The notes beneath the pieces are model-generated. The model saw only the letters and a list, made by a program, of their open reading frames with translations. It ran no database searches and was not told where the DNA came from. From Aureococcus anophagefferens (lineage: Eukaryota; Sar; Pelagophyceae; Pelagomonadales; Pelagomonadaceae): DNA of 64,000 nucleotides. Location: the NCBI RefSeq assembly GCF_000186865.1, contig NW_008705564.1, forward strand, positions 53,854 to 117,853. The letters run 5' to 3'. The position numbers were made by a program, and so were the translations under genes. Below are positions 55,241 through 64,000 of the stretch, piece after piece (positions within the stretch are counted from its first letter, which is position 1; every line of letters starts with the position of its first letter).

Positions 55241-57316
55241 CTACGCCGCGGGCTTCGCGCGGCCCAAAAGCCCGCGCGCGATGCCCGCGAGGCCCACGCG
55301 GAGCGACAGCCAGCCCAGCGCGGCGACGGAGAGCCAGCCCCGGAGGCTCCGGAGCTGGCGCGCCGCGTGGCCGCGCAGCAGGAGGCGGTTCACCGTCGCG
55401 AGGCGCCGCTCCGTCCGCCGCCGGTCCGCCGCGGCCGCGGGCGACTCCGGGAACTCGGCGAACTTTTTGGGCGCGGGCGCGGCGCGCGGCGCGCGGAGGC
55501 GGTCCGCGAGCGCGGCGACGGCGAGGCGCCGCGCCTGGCGGCCCCGCTTCGAGAAGCCGAGGCGCCACAACAGCCGCGTCGAGTCGAGGTCGTGCAGCGC
55601 GCGGCGGAGCGTGTCGCCCTGCGCGGACCCCAGAACCGTCTTGAGCGAGTCCAGCGGCGTCACGGAGCCCGTCCAGTTCGACGGCGCCGCCTTCGCGTCG
55701 CCACCGGCCAGATCCAGCAGCGCGTCGAGCCGCAGCTCGTTGCGGTCCGTCAGCAGCGTCTCGCGGAGCGCGCGCCGGCTCTCGGCCGTCGACGGGCTTA
55801 GCGCGCGCTGGATGGCCCAGGGTAACGCCGCGGTGTAGACGTTGAATTCCTCGTCGACCTGGGCGACGACGCCCTCGAGCGTCAGGAACGTGCGGATCAG
55901 CAGGATGATGTAGGGCGGCGTGCGCATCTGCCACCGCGTGCCCATCTTGAAGAGCACCGTACTTAAAGCGCCGAACTGCGACAGGCCCGTCGCCTCCGAT
56001 TGCATGTTCTCGCCGAGCTCCCGCGTCAGACGGACGCGCAGCGCCTCGCCTTCATAAGAACCCTGGACGAAGGCCTCCCCGGGCGCCGGCCGCCACTTGA
56101 TCGGCGTCTCGACGAAGCCCGTGTCGATGAACGCCTGCGTCAGGCTCTCCCAGTCCTTCTTCAGCACCGACTGGATGCCCAGCGAGAAGGCGTCCATGAT
56201 GTCGTCGGGCACGGACGACATCAGCCCGAAGTCCAAAAAGGTCACCTTCCCGTCGTCGGCCAGCAGCATGTTCCCCTCGTGCGGGTCCGCGTGGACGAGG
56301 CCCGTCCAGACCAGCCCCGCCGTCACGGCCTCGACCGCGCGCACGCTCAGCTCCATCTTCTCGTCTTTGTCGAGGTCGCCGAGGTGGCGGCCCTCGACCC
56401 ACTCCGTGGCGATGACCTTGCCCGACGCGTCGCTCGTCAGCTCCGGCACGACCCGGGGCACGCCCACGTACGGCAGGAACCGGAGCGAGTCGCCGAAATC
56501 CTTCGCGTTCCGCGCCTCGTTCCGAAAGTCCAGCTCCTGGACGATGCCCGACGCCACCCGGTCGAAGATCTTCTGCAGGTCGATCTCGCCGACGGCGCCG
56601 CTCCGCTCCGCGAAGCGAAAGAGCAGCAGGATCACCGCGGCGTCCAAAAAGCACTGCTTCGGCGCCGCCGGCCGCATGACCTTGAGCGCGACGTCGACGC
56701 CGGAGTGCGTCGTACCGCGGTAGACCTGCCCCAGGCTCGCGGCCGCGACGGGCGTCGGCGACAGGTGCCTGAGCAGCGTCGGTCCTCGTAGCGTGGCGCA
56801 GCCCGCGGGGACCGCGCCCGGCGCGAGCGGCCCGGCGTCGTAGCCGAGCTCGTCCGCGACGACTCGAAAGGCCACGGCGTCCTCGAAGGGCTCGTTGCGC
56901 GTCTGCAGCGTCTTCAAAGCGTCGCAGACGTCCGCGGGCAGGATGTCCTCGCGCTGGCTCAGCGTCTGGCCGACCTTGACCGCGAGCGGGCCAAGCGCCG
57001 TGAGCTCCGACCGCAGCGCCGCGCCGCGGTGGGCCTCGTCCGTCCACTGGGCTCGTACTCGTTGCAACGCGAGGCCGAAGGCGCCGACGCGGCGCGCGAG
57101 TTCCACCGGCCGCGCCATGCCAAAGTCCAGGATGCTCTGGCGGTCGTAGGCCGCCGTGCAGAGCGCGTCGAGCTCGCGGCGCTCCGGCGACATCTTCGGC
57201 GCGTGGTGGTGTGTCGTTGGGATCTGGGTCTGCTGCAGCGTCGCCGCGCGCAGCGCGGGCGGGCCGCGGAGGGCCTGCGCGGCTGCGAAGAGCAGCAGCG
57301 CATGTCCACGCATCAT
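55241..57316 (-). CDS. ABC1/UbiB (ADCK)-family atypical kinase, probably plastid
   Basis: A 691-aa protein; ATG at 57316 (or 57313) opens a hydrophobic leader (MRGHALLLFAAAQALRG). The family motifs are all visible: KVGQTLSQREDILP (the KxGQ inhibitory helix), AAASLGQVYRG (the Ala-rich nucleotide loop), VALKVMRP (catalytic Lys), the ELDFRNEARN ExD segment, HADPHEGNMLL (catalytic Asp and Asn) and FLDFGLMS (DFG). ABC1 kinases regulate prenyl-quinone metabolism in mitochondria and plastoglobules. The C-terminal 200 residues are a helical extension as in plastid members. Plastid location is inferred from the leader. Confidence 0.9.
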   Translation of the reverse strand: MMRGHALLLFAAAQALRGPPALRAATLQQTQIPTTHHHAPKMSPERRELDALCTAAYDRQSILDFGMARPVELARRVGAFGLALQRVRAQWTDEAHRGAALRSELTALGPLAVKVGQTLSQREDILPADVCDALKTLQTRNEPFEDAVAFRVVADELGYDAGPLAPGAVPAGCATLRGPTLLRHLSPTPVAAASLGQVYRGTTHSGVDVALKVMRPAAPKQCFLDAAVILLLFRFAERSGAVGEIDLQKIFDRVASGIVQELDFRNEARNAKDFGDSLRFLPYVGVPRVVPELTSDASGKVIATEWVEGRHLGDLDKDEKMELSVRAVEAVTAGLVWTGLVHADPHEGNMLLADDGKVTFLDFGLMSSVPDDIMDAFSLGIQSVLKKDWESLTQAFIDTGFVETPIKWRPAPGEAFVQGSYEGEALRVRLTRELGENMQSEATGLSQFGALSTVLFKMGTRWQMRTPPYIILLIRTFLTLEGVVAQVDEEFNVYTAALPWAIQRALSPSTAESRRALRETLLTDRNELRLDALLDLAGGDAKAAPSNWTGSVTPLDSLKTVLGSAQGDTLRRALHDLDSTRLLWRLGFSKRGRQARRLAVAALADRLRAPRAAPAPKKFAEFPESPAAAADRRRTERRLATVNRLLLRGHAARQLRSLRGWLSVAALGWLSLRVGLAGIARGLLGRAKPAA

Positions 57317-57490
57317 GTGGGAAGCCCGCACGTTTGGCCACGCGACGCCGCTTCGGCCGGCTCGGGCTGCTCATGGATGATGCAGTGATTGCAGTGGCGT
57401 TGCCGCTCTCGTTGCAGTTCGCAAGCACACTCTCGTCGTCACCGACACCGCTGCAGCCCTGCGCTCGCCCAACAGCAGTAACACGTCTCG

Positions 57491-58841
57491 ATGAAGCCGC
57501 TCTTCATCGCGGCGACGCGCCAGCACGTGGGCAAGACGACGTGTTCGCTCGCCATCCTCAGCGGCCTGACGCAAAAGTTCGACCGCGTGGGCTTCATCAA
57601 GCCCGTGGGCCAGCAGCACGTGGCCGTGGACGGCTCCGACGTGCGCGTCGACAAGGACGTGCAGCTCATGAAGGAGTACTTCGGCATGGAGCACGTCGCC
57701 TACGAGGACATGTCGCCGGTCATCGTCCCGCGAAACTACACGAAGCAGTACGTCGACGGCGGCGGAAGTTTGCTGGCGGAGCAGAAGGCGAAGATCCTCG
57801 CGGCGACGGCGCGCGTCGAGGCGTCGTCGGAGGCCACGGTTCTCGAGGGCACGGGCCACGTCGGCGTCGGGTCGATCATCGGCGCGTCGAACGCGGATGT
57901 GGCGGCGTGGGTCGGCGCGGACGTCGTGCTCGTCGCCAACGGCGGCATCGGGTCCGCCTTCGACGAGCTGGAGATGAACCGCATCATGCTCAAGGACAAG
58001 GGCGTGCGCGTCCGCGGCGTCATCCTGAACAAGGTCCGGCCCGACAAGGTCGACATGATCCGCGACGGCCCGCGCCGAACCTCTCGAGCTCGGTCGCATC
58101 GAAGTCGTTTCGGCCGATTTTTGGACGGATCGTGTTCTCTCGGCGGGTTCTTTTGAGACGGTGAAAAAACTATACGTGCCTGTTGAAGTCGTGTGGCATA
58201 TTTTTTGTTTCCCAGGCGACTACGTCGGCCGCGCGCTCCGCGACCGCTGGGGCTGCCCGCTGCTGGGCGTCGTGCCGGACCTGCCGTTCCTGGGGAAGGC
58301 GACGTTGGACAACTACGAGAAGCTGCTCGAGGCCGAGTTCATCTCGGGCCAGCGGCACCGCGACCTGCACTACGGCGTGTCCGATCTGGCGTGCGTGACG
58401 ACGGCCGTGCGGCGGTTCCTGCGCAAGGCCAACTACCGGGAGACGGAGCGCAAGGACATGCGGCCCCTCTTCATCACGCACTGCACGCGGGACGACGTGC
58501 TCCTGGCCTTCCTCGCCTACTACAAGCGGTCGACGCGCGGTTTGGACGTGGAACACATCACCGAGTCGGACTGGCTCGGCGCGATGGTGCTGTGCACGGG
58601 CGAGTGCGAGATCACGGACCCGGCCTTCCAGAACGAGGACAACACGTCGCTGCCCTACCTCATGGAGATCGCGCGCGCCTACGACGCGCCCATCATGGTC
58701 ACGAAGATGGGCACCGTCGAGGCGACGAACGACATGGCCAACTTCACGGCGAAGATGCACATCGGCGACCGCGAGCGCATCAAGGCCGCCATCGACCACT
58801 ACCAGCCCCACATCGACTTCGACGCGCTGCTCGCGGGGTAA
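57491..58841 (+). CDS. BioD-like P-loop + DRTGG-domain protein (phosphotransacetylase N-terminal type)
   Basis: Exons 57491-58061 and 58216-58841 encode 398 aa. The P-loop ATRQHVGKTTCSLA opens an AAA_26/BioD-like domain (to about residue 215) with GFIKPVGQQ, EGTGHVGVGSI and GVILNKVRPDKVDMIRDYVGRAL; the rest (about 225-340) is a DRTGG-like domain. This pairing is the N-terminal half of bacterial Pta, but the phosphate-acetyltransferase catalytic domain is absent, so it is a stand-alone regulatory or amidoligase-like protein. The 154-nt intron starts GC; splicing at the duplicated GCGAC restores KVDMIRDYVGRALRDRW, which matches the family across the junction. Confidence 0.8.
58062..58215 (+). 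mobile_element. Introner-like element, older copy (DRTGG gene)
   Basis: Target copies GCGACGGC (58062-58069) and GCGACTAC (58216-58223) match at six of eight bases. The interior shares TCGTTTCGGC(C/T)GATTTTTGG and a later GTTGAAG element with the RhoGEF introner. The decayed duplication suggests an older insertion. Confidence 0.65.
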
Positions 58842-58852
58842 GCACGCGTAGG

Positions 58853-60379
58853 TCAACCGGGGGAGGGGGCAAAACCCGGCGGGAGCAGCGCGGCGAGGTC
58901 GCCGTCCTTGGACGTCGCGCACCAGGCCTCGACGGGGTCCGGCGACGGCGCGAACCTCAGGAGCTTCGCCTCGACGACGTCGTAGTCGCCCGGGTCCAGC
59001 GCGACCGCGAAGGCGCGGCGCCGCGCGGCCGAGGCCTTCGCGAGGTCCTGCTTCCGCTTCCGCCGGCGCTTCTTCCGCTCGATGACGTCCGGCGGCGGCT
59101 TTTGCTTCTTTTTGCCCGACGACGGCGGCGCGGCCGCCGCCGCCGCCGCGTCCGCGTCCGCGTCCGCTGCGTCGTCGGCCTCGAACGCTTTCATCGCGGC
59201 CGCCTCCGCGACCGCGAGATCTCGGAGCGCCGCCCCCGCGGCTTCCGAGAGGTCCGTCTCCGCGGGGTCTCCCCGGGCGCCGGGGAGCGCGAGCGCCGCC
59301 GCGACGGGGTAGTGGTCGCTGGGCCACGACGCGTTCGGCAGCCCCGCGGCGCGCGACGGCGCGTCGGCCTCGAGGCTCGCCCAGCGCGCGGCCGGCCGGA
59401 GCGCGGGCGTGCAGAGGACGTGGTCCAGCTTCCACGTCGCCATGCGCGGCGACGCCGGAAAGTCCGGCGCCTCGTGGTCGTGGCCCGCGCGCGTCGGCCC
59501 GAGGGGGACGCGTTGCAAAAGCCCGCCGCGGAGCGCCGCCGCCGTCCGCGTCCTCGCCTTGTCCAAGAGCTCGGCCCAGGCGCCGAGGTCGCCGTCCGAC
59601 GGCTCCCTACGCAGCGCGACGGCGCACGCGCTCCGCCGCGCGGCGGCGCGCGCCGCGCCGTCGGCGCTCTCGTCGCCGACCATGGCGCCGAGCGCGGAGC
59701 CGGCGTCGAGCTCCGCGTTGAGGTCGCCCGCGATCACCAGCCGCAGGTTCCGCCCGCCGCCGAGCTTCGACCGCGCCGCGTCCATAATCCCGAGCACCAT
59801 GCCGACGCGCTTCTCCTCGGAGCCCGCGTCCAGATGCGCCGACGCGACGGCGACCTCGGCGCCGTCGCCCTTGGCGACGCCGACGAGCACGCGCTGCGTC
59901 GCGTTGCCCTCGCCCGTCCACGCGACGCGCCAGCCGCGGCCCACGCAGACGCACGCCGCGACGGCCGTCGCGCGGCCGAGCACGCGCTCGTTGCGCTGCG
60001 CGTGGCGCTCGAGGTCGCGCGGCGGCGGCGGCGTCACGGTCCAGCCGGCGCCGAGCGCGTCGACGAGCCACGCGGGCGGCGCGCGGTCGTCGCCGCAGCC
60101 CTCGAACTCGACCTCCTGCAGGCACAGCACGTCGGCCGTCGCCGCGACGCGCCGCACCTGGGCGGCCAGCGCGTCTCGCCGCGCGGGCCAGGCCAGCACG
60201 TCGTCGGGCACCCAGGCGAAGGCGGCGAAGGGCTGGACGGCGCCCGTGCGCTTGTCGATGGGCCGCACAAACAAGGGCGCCAGCAGGTTGTAGCTCGCGA
60301 CGACGAGGTCGCCGTCGAGGCGTTCCAGCGGTGCGACGACGGCGACGTCGTCGTCTGCTGCTCGCACGAGGCGAGCCAT
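58853..60379 (-). CDS. Endonuclease/exonuclease/phosphatase (EEP) family nuclease, CCR4/nocturnin/Angel-like
   Basis: A 508-aa protein. The Mg-dependent EEP core is clear: ASYNLLAP (strand 1), LCLQEVEFEG (catalytic Glu), SAHLDAG, VIAGDLNAELDAG (Asp/Asn pair), ATWKLDHVLCT and WPSDHYPVAAAL (SDH). The insertion pattern (PLFVRPIDKRTG after strand 1, YNLL) fits the CCR4/nocturnin/Angel branch of RNA deadenylases or 2'-phosphodiesterases. The C-terminal 150 residues are an Ala/Asp and Lys/Arg extension with a nuclear-type KKRRRKRK run. Convergent with the DRTGG gene, 11 bp between the stops. Confidence 0.8.
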   Translation of the reverse strand: MARLVRAADDDVAVVAPLERLDGDLVVASYNLLAPLFVRPIDKRTGAVQPFAAFAWVPDDVLAWPARRDALAAQVRRVAATADVLCLQEVEFEGCGDDRAPPAWLVDALGAGWTVTPPPPRDLERHAQRNERVLGRATAVAACVCVGRGWRVAWTGEGNATQRVLVGVAKGDGAEVAVASAHLDAGSEEKRVGMVLGIMDAARSKLGGGRNLRLVIAGDLNAELDAGSALGAMVGDESADGAARAAARRSACAVALRREPSDGDLGAWAELLDKARTRTAAALRGGLLQRVPLGPTRAGHDHEAPDFPASPRMATWKLDHVLCTPALRPAARWASLEADAPSRAAGLPNASWPSDHYPVAAALALPGARGDPAETDLSEAAGAALRDLAVAEAAAMKAFEADDAADADADAAAAAAAPPSSGKKKQKPPPDVIERKKRRRKRKQDLAKASAARRRAFAVALDPGDYDVVEAKLLRFAPSPDPVEAWCATSKDGDLAALLPPGFAPSPG

Positions 60380-60539
60380 CGCACGCTGGCGCGCGAGCGA
60401 GAGGCGGCGCGGCCGTCGGCGCGAGCGTCGGCTCGGAGAGCAAGATCCACGAGAAGAGCTCGAGCTCGGCCGCCGCCGCCGGCGTCGCGCGCCGCGCGGC
60501 GCCCGCCTCCCCGCCTCCCTAGGAGCGCGTTACCCGCCG

Positions 60540-61598
60540 CTACTCCTTGTCCTCGTCGACGTCGTCGACCTCCTCGGCCTCGACGCCGTTGCCGTTCTCG
60601 AGGTAGCCCGCCTTGGCGCGCTCCGCGGCGAGCTTCTCCTCGCGCTCCGCGTCCTCGACGGACGTGTCGTAGTAGTCCTCGAACTTGCCCGCGACGGTGC
60701 CCGCGACGGCCTCGCCGGTCTTGGGGTCCATGTAGCCGAACTCGGGCCCCGTCGTGTCCTCCTGGGCCGCGTTGCCCGCCCAGAATTTCTCCGTGACGTT
60801 CGGCCGGAGCGTGAGCGGGATGTCCTCGTCTCGCCAGATCGGCGGCCACTGCTCGCCGACCTTCTTCGAGCCGGGCCCGTCGGGCCCCATGAGCGGCAGC
60901 TGGCCGTTGAGCTCGTTGCCCCAGGTCGACTTCTTCGTCTTCCGCTTGCTCTTCTTGACGTGGCGCGTCGTGCCGTCCAAGGGGAAAAACTTCACGCCGC
61001 GCATGTACATGCGGTGGTAGATGAGCTCCACCATGTCCTCGATCTCCTCCTCCGTCGGGTCCCGGTCCAGCACCTCGGGGTCCGGCAGGGGGTCCAGGAA
61101 CTCCTTCTTGTACTCCTCCCAGACGACGGGGTTGCCCGTCACGGGGTCGCGCTCCCAGTCGACCGTCGGCTCGGGGCACTTCCGCGGCAGCAACTCCTCC
61201 GGGATCTGCGTCGGCGCGTCCTTCCAGTCCTCCCACTTGACGAGGTCCTCGGGGTAGTTGCCCTCGGGGAACTTGGGGTAGGGCGAGTAGTGCGGGCCGC
61301 GGAATATCGGCCCGAAGCCCCAGTCCGTGGGGTCCGTGGGGATGACCCAGGGGTCCTTCCAGGCCTCGGGCGTGCGGTAGACGCCGTGCTCGTCGATCCA
61401 GGCGCGCTCGTTGTAGACGAACTCTTCTTCTTCCTCCTCGACCATGCCCGTGGGCACGCCGTAGTCCATGTCGTCCAGATCCTCGTCGGCGAGCTGCTCC
61501 TGGAACTTGGCGATCTGCTCCGGCGTGTACTTCTTCGCCAGCGCCATCTTCTCCTTGGGCGTCATCTTCTTGAAGGCCTCGAGGTCGAAGTCCGCCAT
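60540..61598 (-). CDS. Acidic unknown protein, conserved-looking
   Basis: A 352-aa protein from the ATG at 61598. It begins with a helix-rich segment (LEAFKKMTPKEKMALAKKYTPEQIAKFQEQL), then an acidic stretch (EEEEEE). A region rich in Trp, Pro and Tyr follows (WVIPTDPTDWGFGPIFRG; YPKFPEGNYPEDLVKWEDW), then a KSKRKTKKSTW basic cluster and an acidic tail. It has no TM segment or signal peptide, and no family was recognised. The dense Trp/Pro content argues that it is a real, constrained protein. Head-to-head with Rpn3 (209 bp between start codons). Confidence 0.7.
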   Translation of the reverse strand: MADFDLEAFKKMTPKEKMALAKKYTPEQIAKFQEQLADEDLDDMDYGVPTGMVEEEEEEFVYNERAWIDEHGVYRTPEAWKDPWVIPTDPTDWGFGPIFRGPHYSPYPKFPEGNYPEDLVKWEDWKDAPTQIPEELLPRKCPEPTVDWERDPVTGNPVVWEEYKKEFLDPLPDPEVLDRDPTEEEIEDMVELIYHRMYMRGVKFFPLDGTTRHVKKSKRKTKKSTWGNELNGQLPLMGPDGPGSKKVGEQWPPIWRDEDIPLTLRPNVTEKFWAGNAAQEDTTGPEFGYMDPKTGEAVAGTVAGKFEDYYDTSVEDAEREEKLAAERAKAGYLENGNGVEAEEVDDVDEDKE

Positions 61599-61807
61599 GG
61601 TCGCGGCGACGAGGGGGACTGCGCCGGCCTCAGACTTCCGATTTGATGGCTGCCGACAGGGGCAGCACCTTGCGGGGTTGAGTGCAACATTGTTCGAACC
61701 TCGCTCGCGGTCTCTGCGCGAGGGTGGTGCCGGCTCACGGCTGAAGCCCACTCGCGGACGCGGCCGACGGAGAGGGCCCCCGCCCGCGCCCGGCGCATCA
61801 AAAAACC

Positions 61808-63325
61808 ATGGCGAAGGACGACGTCGAGATGAAGGACGCCAAGGACGACGGTAAGAAGGACGACGACGCGACGGTCGAGGAGCCGCCGGCGCCCCCGGAC
61901 CTGCTCGTCGCCATCGAGAAGAACGTCGTGCTCATCGAGAAGGCCGTGGAGACGTCGCAGACGCGGCTCATGATGCGCGCGCTGCGGAACAACGGCCCCA
62001 TCCGGAAGAAGGCCGACGCGGAGGTCCTCGGCCGCGCGGTCCGGAAGCTGCTGGGCCACGGCGGCGACGCGACGCAGGCGCTCGTCGCCGCGGCCCTCGC
62101 GGCCGTCGGCGCGCCGGCGGCGGCGCCCGCGGCGGCCATGGACGTCGACGGCGACGGCGCGCCGCCGCCGCCGCCCAAGGACGTGCTGCCCGAGGTCGAG
62201 ATCTACGTGCTGACGCTCTGCGTGTCGACGCTCGTCCGCGGCCGCGACTTCGCCGCGGGCGCGGCCCTGAGCGCGCTCCTCATCCCGCGGCTCCGGGCCG
62301 TGCAGGCCCTGCGGCGCGCCCTCGACCCCCTGTCGGCGAAGGTCTACTTTTATTTCGCGCTGTGCCACGAGAAGCTCGGGAAATTCGACGACGTCCGCGC
62401 GCAGCTCTTCGCGGCGCACCGGACGGCCGTGCTCCAGCACCACGAGTTCTCCGCCGCCGTGCTGTTGAACGGCCTGCTCCGGGGCATGCTCGAGGCGAAC
62501 CTGGTGGAGGCGGCGCTGAAGCTCGTGTCGAAGACGACGTTTCCCGAGACGGCGTCCAACAACCAGTTCTGCCGCTACCTCTACTACACGGGCCGCATCC
62601 AGGCCATCCAGCTCGACTACAGCGACGCCTTCACGAAGCTCATGCAGTCGTCCCGCAAGGCGCCCGCGAACACGGCGCTCGGGTTCCGGCTCCAGGTCAC
62701 GAAGCTGACGCTGCTCGTGCAGCTGCTCATGGGCGAGATCCCGGACCGCAGCGCCTTCGACGGCGAGGGCATGCGCGGCGAGCTCGAGCCCTACCTGAAA
62801 CTGACGCAGGCCGTGCGCCGCGGCGACCTGCTGGCCTACAACAAGGTCGTCGCGGACTACGGGGCCAAGTTCGCGCGCGACAAGACCGCGTCGCTCGTGC
62901 GCCGCCTGTCGCAGAACGTCGTCAAGACGGGCCTGCGCCGCATCAACGTGTCCTACAGCCGCATCTCCCTCGAGGACGTGAAGACGAAGCTCCACCTCGA
63001 CTCCGTGCGGTCCGCGGAGTTCGTGTGCGCCAAGGCCATCAAGGACGGCGTCATCGACGCCGTCATCGACCACGACAACGCCTGCGTCAAGTCCAAGGAC
63101 GTCGCCGACATCTACTCCACCATCGAGCCCCAGAAGGCCTTCCACCGCCGCGTCGTCTTCTGCCTCGACGTCCACAACGAGGCCGTCAAGGCCATGCAGT
63201 ACCCGCCGGACGCGCACAAGCCCAAGAAGGCCCTCGAGGACGGCGAGGAGGCCAAGGACGACGAGAAGCAGACCGACGAGGAGCTCGCCAAGGAGATCGA
63301 GGAGGAGCTCGGCGACGAGATGTAG
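61808..63325 (+). CDS. RPN3: 26S proteasome regulatory subunit Rpn3 (PSMD3)
   Basis: A 505-aa protein, normal length for Rpn3. An acidic N-terminus is followed by TPR-like helices (LRAVQALRRALDPLSAKVYFYFALCHEKLGKFD; VLLNGLLRGMLEANLVEAALKL) and a C-terminal PCI domain (LVRRLSQNVVKTGLRRINVSYSRISLEDV, winged helix with EFVCAKAIKDGVIDAVIDHD). The tail has KAFHRRVVFCLDVHNEAVKAMQYPP, a highly characteristic Rpn3 segment. It is a lid subunit of the 19S regulatory particle. Confidence 0.95.
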   Translation: MAKDDVEMKDAKDDGKKDDDATVEEPPAPPDLLVAIEKNVVLIEKAVETSQTRLMMRALRNNGPIRKKADAEVLGRAVRKLLGHGGDATQALVAAALAAVGAPAAAPAAAMDVDGDGAPPPPPKDVLPEVEIYVLTLCVSTLVRGRDFAAGAALSALLIPRLRAVQALRRALDPLSAKVYFYFALCHEKLGKFDDVRAQLFAAHRTAVLQHHEFSAAVLLNGLLRGMLEANLVEAALKLVSKTTFPETASNNQFCRYLYYTGRIQAIQLDYSDAFTKLMQSSRKAPANTALGFRLQVTKLTLLVQLLMGEIPDRSAFDGEGMRGELEPYLKLTQAVRRGDLLAYNKVVADYGAKFARDKTASLVRRLSQNVVKTGLRRINVSYSRISLEDVKTKLHLDSVRSAEFVCAKAIKDGVIDAVIDHDNACVKSKDVADIYSTIEPQKAFHRRVVFCLDVHNEAVKAMQYPPDAHKPKKALEDGEEAKDDEKQTDEELAKEIEEELGDEM

Positions 63326-63385
63326 CGCGGCCCACCGTCCGCGACCGGCCGCACCCCGTCGCCCCGCTTCGCACTAAACACTCGC

Positions 63386-64000
63386 TTACGTCCTCCCGGC
63401 GGCGCGGGCCGCGCGCAGCGCGAGCGCGCGCTCCCGGTTCTTCCGCGCGCGCTCGCGCTGCTCGTCCGTCGCCGCCGTCGCCGCGACGGGCCGCGGCGCC
63501 GCGACGGGCCTCGGCGGCGTCGCCCGCGGCGGCGCGGCGACGGGCCTCGGCGGCGTCGCCCGCGGCGGCGCGACGGCCGGCCGCGGCGGCATCGCCCGCG
63601 GCGGCGCGACGGCCGGCCGCGGCGGCGTCGGCCTCGGCGGCGCGACGGCCGCGGCGTACGACGGCCGCGGGGGCATCGGCCGCGGCGGCGCGACGGCCGG
63701 CGGCCTCGGCGGCGGCGCGACGGCCGGCCGCGGCGCCGGCGACGGCCGCGGCGCCGGGCACTGCCAGTTCGACGACGACGACGACGACGAGACGAGCGCC
63801 GGCCGCGGCGGCCCGCGCTTCAGCGGCGGCACGGGCGGCCCGCGGCGCGGCGTCGCCGTCGGCGGCGGCCCCCGCGGCGCGGGCGCCGGAGCCGGCGGCG
63901 GCGCCGCGCGCGGCGCGGGCGCGGGAGACGAACCCCACGGCGCGGGCGCGGGCGGCGGCGCCGGCGCGGCCGCCGGCGACAAGCCCCAGGGCGCGGCCCC
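63386..64000 (-). CDS. Proline-rich repeat protein, C-terminal part (5' end outside window)
   Basis: The frame is open to the right edge and ends at 63386. Most of it is a Pro/Ala/Arg repeat of the type AVAPPRxxPPRP (about nine imperfect copies of a 12-13 residue unit). The last 25 residues are a charged helix (EQRERARKNRERALALRAAR) with the RxxNRxxAL pattern seen at the ends of several DNA-associated eukaryotic proteins. No ATG is present within the window. Function unknown; the N-terminal domain needed to identify it lies beyond 64000. Confidence 0.5.
   Translation of the reverse strand, partial: GAAPWGLSPAAAPAPPPAPAPWGSSPAPAPRAAPPPAPAPAPRGPPPTATPRRGPPVPPLKRGPPRPALVSSSSSSSNWQCPAPRPSPAPRPAVAPPPRPPAVAPPRPMPPRPSYAAAVAPPRPTPPRPAVAPPRAMPPRPAVAPPRATPPRPVAAPPRATPPRPVAAPRPVAATAATDEQRERARKNRERALALRAARAAGRT

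Overview
The window is nuclear DNA from a GC-rich eukaryotic microalga, most likely a pelagophyte (stramenopile) close to Aureococcus anophagefferens. The evidence is direct and indirect: about 70 percent GC, tightly packed and mostly intronless genes on both strands, core eukaryotic genes (H2A, H2B, H3, H4, the 26S proteasome subunit Rpn3, TDP1, ATAD5/Elg1), several predicted proteins with a signal peptide followed by a plastid-type N-terminus, and introns that look like freshly inserted introner elements with 8-bp target-site duplications. Genus-level assignment is inference. A 196-base assembly gap lies at 15029-15224.

Layout. 0-4 kb: the end of a GNAT acetyltransferase, a secreted or anchored beta-helix (PMP-like) protein, and a TMEM163/CDF-like membrane protein. 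4-7 kb: a fused FGGY pentulose kinase and ribulose-phosphate 3-epimerase. 8-17 kb: a MYND/TPR protein, a PHD-IQ-C2-PH protein, two neighbouring aspartate-aminotransferase-family enzymes with organelle-type leaders, and an ATAD5/Elg1-like clamp unloader. 18-25 kb: a Kelch ectoprotein, a small unknown, a FkbM methyltransferase, an ankyrin protein and a DHCR24-like FAD enzyme. 25-36 kb: a GPR155-like PIN-type transporter, a CASTOR/POLLUX-type channel, a duplicated MYND-RING-Sel1 gene pair, and an NCS2-like permease. 36-37.5 kb: a double methyltransferase with an SH3-like N-terminus.

37.9-46 kb is a core-histone cluster: H2A/H2B, H3/H4 and H2A/H2B, each a divergent pair around a shared CCAAT-containing promoter. 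A TDP1 gene, an ankyrin gene and a gene remnant are interspersed. All six histone genes are followed by the same 16-nt stem-loop with a UUCG loop, then a short purine-rich element. No H1 gene is present.

46-64 kb: a RhoGEF-PH protein, three adjacent 2-oxoglutarate/Fe(II) oxygenases of different subfamilies, an unrecognised two-exon protein, an ABC1/UbiB-type kinase, a BioD-like/DRTGG protein, an EEP nuclease, an acidic conserved-looking unknown, Rpn3, and the end of a proline-rich protein.

Five introns (in the FkbM, channel, RhoGEF, 54.1-kb and DRTGG genes) share one architecture. The first bases of the intron and the first bases of the following exon are an 8-bp duplication beginning GC or GT, so the 5' splice site comes from the duplicated target and the 3' AG from the element. 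Removing the element plus one target copy restores an uninterrupted protein. Four of the five use GC-AG boundaries.
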